From an uncultured Alcaligenaceae bacterium (GTDB taxonomy: Bacteria > Pseudomonadota > Gammaproteobacteria > Burkholderiales > Burkholderiaceae_B), in contig CALCPT010000170.1 of assembly GCA_937897265.1 (NCBI GenBank), positions 1 to 13,092 on the forward strand: DNA of 13,092 nt. The letters run 5' to 3'. This document shows, piece after piece, positions 7,232 to 13,092 of this stretch (positions within the stretch are counted from its first letter, which is position 1; each line of letters starts with the position of its first letter). Position numbers and translations under genes: made by a program. The notes beneath the pieces are model-generated. The model did not search any database and was not told the DNA's origin. It saw only the letters and a list, made by a program, of their open reading frames with translations.

Positions 7232-8206
7232 TTACTCAGCTCTCAGATTCAAATCAACAATCACTTTTTTCCACTTTGCCACGTCAGCACGTAATTTTTG
7301 TGTAAAAGAGGCCGAACTGTCAGCCACAATTTCTGCGCCTTCGTTCGCAAATTTTTGACGTATGTCGGGTAAGTTCAACACTGCGACGAGATCTTTGTTC
7401 AATTGCTCGAGAATCGGTTGAGGTGTTTTAGCCGGCGCGAAGACACCGTACCAAGTATCCGCTTCGTAACCCGCCAAGCCTGCTTCAGCAATAGTCGGAA
7501 TCCCCGCGGCAACTGCTGGGCGTTTCGCACTGGTTGTTGCAAGAGCGCGCAGCTTTCCGCTTTCGATGTGCTGTAACACGACCGGAGCATTCGCAATCCA
7601 TACCTGAGTCTGGCCACCCAACATATCGGCCATCGCTGGACCACTCCCTTTATAGGGAACATGAGTAAGCTGTATCCCCGCCATACTTTTAAAAATTTCA
7701 GTCGCCAAGTGCGAGGGGCTTCCGTTTCCGGGCGAAGCATAATTTAACTTGCTTGGATTCGCTTTCGCATAAGCGATCAACTCAGCCATCGTTTTTGCAG
7801 GCACCGATGGATGCACCACGAGAATGTTAGGTGTATTGGCAACCATTGTGATTGCAGCAAAATCAATGGTCGAATCAAAACCTGGATTGGCGTACAAGCT
7901 TTGATTGACCGCATGCGTACCCAGTACACCAAAGATCAACGTGTACCCATCCGGTGCGGCCTCGGCTGCCGCCTTCGTTCCGATGTTTCCACCTGCTCCC
8001 CCTCGGTTCTCAACAATGACCGGCTGGCCCCATTTTTCTGAAAGCTTTTGCGCGATAGGTCTAGCTAAAATATCAGTGCCGCCACCGGGCGGAAAAGGCA
8101 CAATTAACTTAACTGGTTTATTGGGATAGTCTTGCGCCTGCGTGAAAGAAGAACACGCTAACGCTAACGCTGCAACGAGCCAGCCGATCGTAACGTTGAT
8201 TTTCAT
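7232..8206 (-). CDS. Bug/TctC-family periplasmic solute-binding protein (first copy)
   Basis: This 324-residue protein has a signal peptide (cut likely after TQA, residue 24) followed by the Bug hallmarks YPNKPVKLIVPFPPGGGTDI (27-46), RGGAGGNIGT (68-77), APDGYTL, LNYASPGNGSPSHL and THVPYKGSGPAMADML. Family members bind carboxylates (citrate, tartrate, aspartate, nicotinate and others) and deliver them to TctA/TctB permeases or act as sensors' ligand carriers. A cysteine at 18 within LALAC is not a convincing lipobox. The gene starts directly after the lyase stop (TAA then ATG, no gap), with ribosome site TGGAGA lying in the end of the lyase gene. This coupling implies that the ligand is the substrate or precursor of the operon's enzymes. 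No TctA or TctB is in the window. Confidence 0.9.
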   Translation of the reverse strand: MKINVTIGWLVAALALACSSFTQAQDYPNKPVKLIVPFPPGGGTDILARPIAQKLSEKWGQPVIVENRGGAGGNIGTKAAAEAAPDGYTLIFGVLGTHAVNQSLYANPGFDSTIDFAAITMVANTPNILVVHPSVPAKTMAELIAYAKANPSKLNYASPGNGSPSHLATEIFKSMAGIQLTHVPYKGSGPAMADMLGGQTQVWIANAPVVLQHIESGKLRALATTSAKRPAVAAGIPTIAEAGLAGYEADTWYGVFAPAKTPQPILEQLNKDLVAVLNLPDIRQKFANEGAEIVADSSASFTQKLRADVAKWKKVIVDLNLRAE

Positions 8207-9550
8207 TTAACGTCTCCAGGCACGCATACGATCGACCATCTCTGGTGCGGCGCCTAAATAATTTGCTGGATCGCACAGGCGATCGATCGTGGCGCGATCA
8301 AGTTTGCCTGCAATTTTTTCGTCGCTGTACAACACCTCGGCAAGCTTAAGGCCCTTGGTCGCGGCCACTCGGCAAGCGTCATACACCACGTCATGTGCGG
8401 TTTGTCGCCCAATAAAAGGAGCCAATCCCATCATCACCGCTTCGGCAACAATCAAGCCACCAGAAAGATCCAAATTCTTGAGCATACGGGCTGTATCAAC
8501 CTCTAAGCCACTGAGCATAAATTTCGCTTGGTGCAACGCCCCTGCAGTCAAAATAAAGGACTCTGGGATTGCTGCCCACTCAATATGCCACGGGCCAGTC
8601 GCCCGCTCAAAGTCCTGCACCATGGCATCAAGCGCCAAGCCCGCATGCTGACGTACTGCCTTCGAAGCGCTAAGCATCAATTCGCATGAAATCGGGTTGC
8701 GCTTTTGAGGCATCGTGCTCGAAGCCCCGCGCCCTTTGACGAAGGGCTCGAAAGCCTCGCCAAGTTCGTTGGTCATCATCAACATAATATCCAAGGCGAT
8801 TTTGCCTAAAGACCCCGTCACCAACGCCAAAAACTGAATCGTCTCAGTCAAACCATCGCGGGCAACATGCCACGTCACCGGCGCCGCCTCAAGTTCGAGC
8901 TCGGTCATCAGCGCGGCGTGTACCGCCAGCCCTTGCGAGCCCAAAGACGCGAGGGTACCCGCAGCGCCGCCAAATTGGCCAATTAGTACGCGAGGCTTAA
9001 GCTGCAGCAAACGCTCGCGATGCCGTCTGACCATCAGTAACCAAACCGCAACCTTATAACCAAAGGTGATAGGCAATGCATGTTGCAGGTGCGTGCGTCC
9101 TGCCATTGGCGCATCACGGTACTGCGCCGCTAGGGCGTCAAGGATTTGATCCAGCTCGTTTAAATCGGTTTCAATAATTGCCAACCCAGTACGCACTTGC
9201 AGCACGGTCGCCGTGTCCATAATGTCTTGGGTAGTCGCCCCCCAATGAAGGTACTCGCCTTCGGGCCCACACATCTTTGATAATTGATGCACCAATGGCA
9301 AGATCGGATACCCAACAATTTCGGTTTCGCGTTTGAGTTCAACCATGTCAAGTTTGGTCGAATCGGCCTTTTGCGCGATCACGTCAGCGGCTTGCGATGG
9401 GATCACCCCAAGCTTACCCTGCACTTTAGCCAAGGCGATTTCGGTTTCGGTATACCGATAGACGGTAGCGGCGTCATCAAACACAGCTCGCATCGCAGCC
9501 GTGCCAAACATATCTTTAAAAATTGAAGAGTCAAGCATTGAGATAGGCAT
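8207..9550 (-). CDS. Fumarase/adenylosuccinate-lyase superfamily lyase (3-carboxymuconate cycloisomerase type)
   Basis: The three conserved regions of the superfamily are present: HWGATTQD (102-109), GRTHLQHALP (151-160, catalytic His), and the signature loop ASSTMPQKRNP (276-286) with the catalytic Ser near 277-278. A C-terminal ADSL-type domain covers about 365-447. The 447-residue length and sequence style are closest to PcaB (3-carboxy-cis,cis-muconate cycloisomerase) and similar lyases that eliminate fumarate or cyclise carboxylates. No other protocatechuate or purine genes are nearby, so a PcaB or PurB role is not supported. As first gene of the operon with Bug, MmgE/PrpD and aldolase, it probably acts on a succinate- or fumarate-like acid. 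The start at 9550 (or Met5 at 9538) has no clear Shine-Dalgarno sequence. Confidence 0.85.
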   Translation of the reverse strand: MPISMLDSSIFKDMFGTAAMRAVFDDAATVYRYTETEIALAKVQGKLGVIPSQAADVIAQKADSTKLDMVELKRETEIVGYPILPLVHQLSKMCGPEGEYLHWGATTQDIMDTATVLQVRTGLAIIETDLNELDQILDALAAQYRDAPMAGRTHLQHALPITFGYKVAVWLLMVRRHRERLLQLKPRVLIGQFGGAAGTLASLGSQGLAVHAALMTELELEAAPVTWHVARDGLTETIQFLALVTGSLGKIALDIMLMMTNELGEAFEPFVKGRGASSTMPQKRNPISCELMLSASKAVRQHAGLALDAMVQDFERATGPWHIEWAAIPESFILTAGALHQAKFMLSGLEVDTARMLKNLDLSGGLIVAEAVMMGLAPFIGRQTAHDVVYDACRVAATKGLKLAEVLYSDEKIAGKLDRATIDRLCDPANYLGAAPEMVDRMRAWRR

Positions 9551-9579
9551 AGGGGTATCGCTATGTAAAGGGATGCCCT

Positions 9580-9608
9580 ATATTAGGAGGGTGTATTTGA
9601 CTCGTCAA
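9580..9608 (-). promoter_or_regulatory. Candidate sigma-70 promoter for the lyase operon
   Basis: On the minus strand TTGACG (9608-9603, 5/6 to consensus) and TAATAT (9585-9580, 4/6) are separated by exactly 17 bases. Transcription would start near 9573, about 23 bases before the lyase start codon. The position directly upstream of a four-gene operon makes this the best promoter candidate in the window. Confidence 0.5.
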
Positions 9609-9710
9609 CGTCGCCGCTCGGTCCGTTGTGTTGAGCAACACGGCGTTTACCCTAGTTGGATGGTCGCCGCGTCAGCAAAAGTCGGCAAACAACTAAGCCA
9701 GATGCTATAA
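9597..9710 (+). CDS. Possible small ORF (37 aa, TTG start) in the divergent control region
   Basis: A perfect AGGAGG (9585-9590) sits six bases before TTG at 9597. The frame then runs 37 codons to TAA at 9708. The product would be basic (LTRQRRRSVRCVEQ at the start) and ends KVGKQLSQML. GTG at 9591 is too close to the ribosome site. I recognise no family. It lies on the same strand as the second Bug gene and about 100 bases before it, so it could be a leader peptide, a gene remnant, or chance. The AGGAGG also overlaps the opposite-strand promoter, which may explain the match by coincidence. Confidence 0.2.
   Translation: MTRQRRRSVRCVEQHGVYPSWMVAASAKVGKQLSQML
9628..9641. promoter_or_regulatory. 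14-bp dyad, candidate operator between divergent transcription units
   Basis: GTGTTG-AG-CAACAC is a perfect 6-bp inverted repeat with a 2-base centre. Flanking bases continue the symmetry only through G-T mismatches before two further matched pairs. It lies about 20 bp upstream of the -35 element of the lyase operon promoter, a normal place for an activator site. No regulator gene is adjacent in the window. Confidence 0.35.
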
Positions 9711-9813
9711 AGACCGCGTAGCACTTCGCTTGCTTCGCAAGGATTCCTGCTTGCTTGATCCTGTCCCCTGCTTGATTAACCTTGATACCGTTACCCTAAA
9801 AGACTCGACTGCC

Positions 9814-10806
9814 ATGAATGTTCGTTTCGCACACAAACTATTGTCATCAGCCACTCTAAGCGCCGCAGCATTGTTCCAAAGTGCTTCAGCGCTTGCGCAA
9901 GATTACCCCTCACGCAATATCACAATGGTGATGCCCTACGCGGCAGGCGGGCCTGGCGACATCATTACTCGGCTCTTTGCTTCTGCCATGCAAAAGCAGT
10001 TAGGCCAAACGATTGTGGTCGATAACCCTTCGGGGGCTGGCGGCAGTATTGGCACCGCGAAGGTCGCACGGTCTGCACCGGATGGCTACACTTTACTCAT
10101 GATCCATATCAGCCATGCCACCAACGTGCTGATGATCAAAAACTTACCCTATAGCCCGATCGATGATTTTGAACCAATTGGGCTCGCGACTGTGGGACCT
10201 ATGGTGGTCACGGGTCGGAAAGATTTACCGACGAAAGATGCCAAAGAGTTTGTCGCCTACATTAAAGAAAATGGCCCTAAGATCAGTATGGGGCACGCAG
10301 GGATTGGTTCTGCCTCGCATCTTTGCAGCCTGATGTTCATGGATGCCTTAGGCGTGAATCTCACACTTGTGCCTTATAAAGGCGCCGCCCCAGCAATTAA
10401 CGACTTGATGGGTGGGCAGATCGACATCATGTGTGATCAAACCACTAGCACCTTGCCTGCAATTAGTGGAGGTCGCATTAAGGCCTACGCGGTGGCCGGC
10501 ACGCAACGACTGCCTGCGATGCCAGACCTACCCGCACTCACTGAAGTGGGCGTGAAGGGCTTTGACATCAGCATCTGGTTTGGTCTGTATGCGCCTAAAG
10601 GCACACCTAAACCAATCATTGATAAGCTCTCGGCCGCATTGGCCGCAGCCGTCGTCGACCCCGAAGTGAAAGCTAAGCTCGACAGCATCAGTACAGCCCC
10701 GGTGTCACCCGATCTGGCCGTACCCGCAAAGCTGCGTGACCATTTGAAAAATGAAATTGAAACCCTTAGACCACTGCTGCTTAAATCTGGGATTACACCG
10801 AACTGA
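9814..10806 (+). CDS. Bug/TctC-family periplasmic solute-binding protein (second copy)
   Basis: Starting at ATG 9814 the protein has 330 residues with a clean Sec signal peptide (cut likely after SALA, residue 28, before QDYPS). The open frame begins at 9730, but that would put 28 extra hydrophilic residues before the signal, so 9814 is preferred. Only a weak AAAAGA precedes it. Bug motifs are present: YPSRNITMVMPYAAGGPGDI (31-50), GAGGSIGTAKVARSAPDGYTL, VPYKGAAPAINDLMGGQIDI and the C-terminal FGLYAPKGTPKPIIDKL. It differs clearly from the first Bug protein (GGPGDI against GGGTDI), so it is probably not a recent duplicate and may bind another acid. It is transcribed divergently from the lyase operon. 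TATAAA at 9706-9711 may belong to its promoter, with a poor -35. Confidence 0.88.
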   Translation: MNVRFAHKLLSSATLSAAALFQSASALAQDYPSRNITMVMPYAAGGPGDIITRLFASAMQKQLGQTIVVDNPSGAGGSIGTAKVARSAPDGYTLLMIHISHATNVLMIKNLPYSPIDDFEPIGLATVGPMVVTGRKDLPTKDAKEFVAYIKENGPKISMGHAGIGSASHLCSLMFMDALGVNLTLVPYKGAAPAINDLMGGQIDIMCDQTTSTLPAISGGRIKAYAVAGTQRLPAMPDLPALTEVGVKGFDISIWFGLYAPKGTPKPIIDKLSAALAAAVVDPEVKAKLDSISTAPVSPDLAVPAKLRDHLKNEIETLRPLLLKSGITPN

Positions 10807-10811
10807 TATCG

Positions 10812-10858
10812 AGTCTGACCTACAGACTGAGTGGCTCAATAACACCGCTCAGTCTATA
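10812..10858. terminator. Overlapping hairpins between convergent genes, possible bidirectional terminator
   Basis: AGACTGAGTGG (10824-10834) pairs with CCGCTCAGTCT (10845-10855) over 11 bp with one G-T pair and a 10-base loop; outer bases add TA/TA pairing. The same left arm, CAGACT (10823-10828), also pairs perfectly with AGTCTG (10812-10817), so the two stems exclude each other. The hairpin lies six bases past the Bug stop and ends just before the reductase stop from the other side. No T run follows on either strand, so it is not a textbook terminator. Confidence 0.45.
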
Positions 10859-10867
10859 GTCGCTGAA

Positions 10868-11857
10868 CTAAAACTGAACGACTGCACGACCACGTACGCC
10901 CGATTGAATCAGCTTATCGCAATGCGCTTTTAAATCATCAAACGCAATGGTGTATGCGATCTTATGAATGTGCCTTGGCCGCAGGTCGCCACCTTTTTGC
11001 ATGCGAGCCCATACAGCCCCTCGGGTCGGCACAGGGTGATTGCCGTTGATCCCCACCAATGAAACGGCACGCAAAATAAATGGATAAATCGCTGTACTGA
11101 AAGTCTCGCCAGCAGCATTACCAAAGGCACACACCACGCCGCGCTGCTTGGTTGAGCGCAAGGCGGCATCTAGCGGCTTACCACCAACGGCGTCAATCAC
11201 ACCAGCCCATCGCTGCTCTTCTAAAAACTTATCGCCGCCCGCGATCTCATCGCGGCCAATGACCTCTGTTGCTCCGATACTTTTTAGGTACTCAGACTCA
11301 GACCCTTTTTTACCCGTACTCGCTACAACTTGATAACCCAAGCCTGCCAACATATCAATCGCAAACGAAGAGCTACCACCCGTACCGCCAGTCACTAAAA
11401 TTGGACCGTGCTCTGGTTTCACACCACGCAATAACAATTCATCAACCGCCAAGGCTGACGTGTAGGCCGCCAAGCCCATCGCAACAGATTCAAAAGGATC
11501 GGTGTCTTCTGGAACAGGTGCCGCCCAACTACCAGGCACTCGTACATACTCGCTATAGGCACCATCACGTCGCATGCCAAACTCACGTCCGCCTTGTACG
11601 GTGACGACCGCACCGACTTTGATTTGTGGATCACTTGACTCGACAACCAAACCAGCCACTTCGACACCTGGCACGGCCGGGAGTGTAGACAGGACCTTGC
11701 CCACACCGGTGACAGCGCGCGCGTCTTTGTAATTTACGGCAGCGTACTGCGATTGAATCACGATATCGCCTGGTGCTAAGTCGTTGAGGCTCTGCTCAAT
11801 CATCCGGCTTACACGCTGTCCGTTTTCTTCGTATAGTTTGATAGATTTAAACTTCAT
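10868..11857 (-). CDS. AcuI/YhdH-family NADPH-dependent quinone oxidoreductase / acryloyl-CoA reductase-like
   Basis: This medium-chain reductase has 329 residues from ATG 11857, the usual length. A TTG at 11884 would add nine residues, but GGAGAG sits four bases before the ATG and the protein then begins MKFKSIKLYE, as family members do. AVNYKDARAVTGVGK (40-54), PGVEVAG (63-69), the Rossmann segment VTGGTGGSSS (155-164) and GYQVVASTGK (174-183), and VRGRAVVQF at the C-terminus match AcuI and E. coli YhdH. No zinc-binding cysteine cluster is seen. The usual GGVGS of the nucleotide loop reads GGSSS here. AcuI reduces acryloyl-CoA to propionyl-CoA with NADPH. The CoA-transferase gene just upstream (stop 23 bp before this start) supports a CoA-ester substrate, but acryloyl-CoA itself is inferred. 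Confidence 0.85.
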   Translation of the reverse strand: MKFKSIKLYEENGQRVSRMIEQSLNDLAPGDIVIQSQYAAVNYKDARAVTGVGKVLSTLPAVPGVEVAGLVVESSDPQIKVGAVVTVQGGREFGMRRDGAYSEYVRVPGSWAAPVPEDTDPFESVAMGLAAYTSALAVDELLLRGVKPEHGPILVTGGTGGSSSFAIDMLAGLGYQVVASTGKKGSESEYLKSIGATEVIGRDEIAGGDKFLEEQRWAGVIDAVGGKPLDAALRSTKQRGVVCAFGNAAGETFSTAIYPFILRAVSLVGINGNHPVPTRGAVWARMQKGGDLRPRHIHKIAYTIAFDDLKAHCDKLIQSGVRGRAVVQF

Positions 11858-11880
11858 CAGTCTCTCCGTATCAGCGTAGC

Positions 11881-13083
11881 TCAAGCCCGCTGAATCACCG
11901 CACCACAGGCGAGTAACGCATCAATCTCGCTTTGCGACAAACCAAACTCAACCAGAAGCTGGCAACTGTGCTCGCCTAGGGCAGGTGGCCCGTAGCGTAC
12001 ACGCGACTGCGCATCGCGATCGCCCGCAGCGAAGCCCGGCATCCGTACCAGCCCCGCCACCGAACTATGTGTGTCGACAATCACGCCGTTATGCGCAAGT
12101 TGAGGCGATTGCATCACCATGTTGTAGTCAGCGATCGGGCCACAAATGATATCGGCCGCCTCAAAAAGCTCTTGCCACTCAGACGAAGTTTTATGCGCCA
12201 GCAATACCGACAACTCTTTCATTAAGGCATCGCGATTGGCAACGCGCTTTGGAATCGTCGCAAAGTCGGGGTGCGTGGCCAGCGCAGGCTTTTGTAGTAA
12301 GTCACATAGCGCGAGCCAGCGGTCATCGTGGTAGGCCGCTATCATGATCCAACCGTCTTTCGTTGGATACGCTTCGTTCGGCGCAGAGTATGGCGCCGCG
12401 GTTCCTGTGCGCAAGGGCAGTTCGTCGCTCGACAGGTAGGACGCGACGGCTGACAACTGCAACATCAACGCACTGTTATATAAAGAAAAATCCAGATGTT
12501 GGCCCTGCCCCGTCGCATCACGCACGCGCAACGCCGCCAGCACAGCCGAAGTCGAAATAAAGCCAGTGACCATATCAACGGCCGGCACCAAGACCTTCAT
12601 CGGCGGCGAATCGGCATCACCAATATTACTCATCAGCCCAGACACCGCCTGAACAATGCCATCGACGCCCGCTTTATCACGCCAAGGTCCGGTCTGCCCA
12701 TACGCTGAAACCGAACCAAAAATTAGACCAGGGTTGATCAACTGCAAGGCGGCAAAGCCCACACCAAGCTTATCCATCACGCCTGGTCGAAAGCTTTCAA
12801 GCACAATATCGACCTGCGCTGCTAGGCGCTTAATCAGCGCCACACCCTCTGGTTTTTTTAAATCAACCGAGAGCGAACGCTTATTACGATTAAAGCTCAT
12901 CGATACAACCGACTCGCCTTCTTGCCAGGGCGGGCCAAGCTTTCTACCAATATCACCGCCAGGCGATTCAACTTTAACGACATCGGCACCCATATCGCCA
13001 AGTTGCATACCGATCAATGGACCCGCGCCGATCTGCGTGAAATCAAGCACCTTGATACCGCTCAAAGCATGATTGATATTCAC
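11881..13083 (-). CDS. Family III CoA-transferase (CaiB/BaiF type)
   Basis: This 400-residue protein has the normal family length. The N-terminus LSGIKVLDFTQIGAGPLIGM (7-26), GADVVKVESPGGD (32-44), NRNKRSLSVDLK (66-76), SFRPGVMDKLG (97-107), SVSAYGQTGPW (124-134) and DGIVQAVSGLM (141-151) are standard. Asp170 (VPAVDMVTG) matches the catalytic Asp of formyl-CoA transferase, which carries the acyl intermediate. The enzyme moves CoA between carboxylic acids; donor and acceptor cannot be read from sequence. The start is GTG at 13083-13081. AGAGAG precedes it but only about one base away, and the frame stays open to the window edge, so a start slightly further upstream is possible. It is followed by the AcuI-like reductase in the same unit. 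Confidence 0.88.
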   Translation of the reverse strand: MNINHALSGIKVLDFTQIGAGPLIGMQLGDMGADVVKVESPGGDIGRKLGPPWQEGESVVSMSFNRNKRSLSVDLKKPEGVALIKRLAAQVDIVLESFRPGVMDKLGVGFAALQLINPGLIFGSVSAYGQTGPWRDKAGVDGIVQAVSGLMSNIGDADSPPMKVLVPAVDMVTGFISTSAVLAALRVRDATGQGQHLDFSLYNSALMLQLSAVASYLSSDELPLRTGTAAPYSAPNEAYPTKDGWIMIAAYHDDRWLALCDLLQKPALATHPDFATIPKRVANRDALMKELSVLLAHKTSSEWQELFEAADIICGPIADYNMVMQSPQLAHNGVIVDTHSSVAGLVRMPGFAAGDRDAQSRVRYGPPALGEHSCQLLVEFGLSQSEIDALLACGAVIQRA

Positions 13084-13092
13084 ACTCTCTGT

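Noticed and set aside
7399..7740. 113-codon minus-strand frame inside the first Bug gene
   Set aside because: It is a shifted-frame shadow of the Bug gene, whose own frame carries all family motifs.
8289..8651. 120-codon plus-strand frame inside the lyase gene
   Set aside because: It is antisense to conserved lyase regions and has no independent support.
9730..9813. Upstream start for the second Bug protein at 9730
   Set aside because: It would place 28 polar residues before a normal signal peptide; ATG 9814 gives a standard Bug precursor.
11858..11884. TTG start at 11884 for the reductase
   Set aside because: ATG 11857 has GGAGAG just upstream and gives the usual family N-terminus.
12656..13072. 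138-codon plus-strand frame at the right end
   Set aside because: It is antisense to the CoA-transferase. Its length follows from the coding strand's codon pattern, and it has no recognisable domain.

Overview
This window looks like a chromosomal segment of a beta-proteobacterium, most likely order Burkholderiales (Alcaligenaceae or Burkholderiaceae type). The reasons are two Bug/TctC-type periplasmic binding proteins, a CaiB/BaiF CoA-transferase next to an AcuI/YhdH-type reductase, an MmgE/PrpD protein, an OprB-like porin and a BaeSR-like two-component system, with G+C near one half by eye. This is inferred from gene families; no rRNA or other marker is present. I see no tRNA, rRNA, CRISPR array, insertion sequence or phage gene.

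Region A (1-4950, all minus strand) reads, in transcription order: sensor kinase (BaeS type, TTG start), response regulator (BaeR type, ATGA overlap with the kinase), an OprB-family outer-membrane porin, and a Tat-exported animal-type haem peroxidase that runs off the left edge. The peroxidase reading frame is open at the window edge and is easily missed. The 175-bp gap before the porin holds three ATGGAG/GTGGAG repeats spaced 11 and 22 bp and a strong inverted repeat that includes the porin Shine-Dalgarno sequence. The simplest reading is an envelope-stress module in which the regulator controls the porin and peroxidase.

Region B (5068-9550, minus strand) is a tightly packed operon: fumarase/adenylosuccinate-lyase-type lyase, Bug binding protein, MmgE/PrpD dehydratase or decarboxylase-type protein, class II aldolase/adducin protein. 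Gaps are 0, 2 and 17 bp. It looks like a catabolic pathway for a (poly)carboxylic acid with its own solute receptor. The substrate cannot be read from the sequence. A good sigma-70-like promoter and a 14-bp dyad lie upstream in the divergent control region (9551-9813).

Region C (9814-10806, plus strand) is a second, divergently transcribed Bug receptor. Neither receptor has TctA/TctB membrane partners in the window.

Region D (10868-13083, minus strand) is a two-gene unit: a family III CoA-transferase (GTG start at the right edge) and an AcuI/YhdH-type NADPH-dependent reductase. It converges on region C, and nested alternative hairpins lie between them. Together they could activate an unsaturated acid to its CoA ester and reduce it. 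Three starts deserve attention: the second Bug protein should start at 9814, the reductase should start at 11857 (minus), and the kinase uses TTG.
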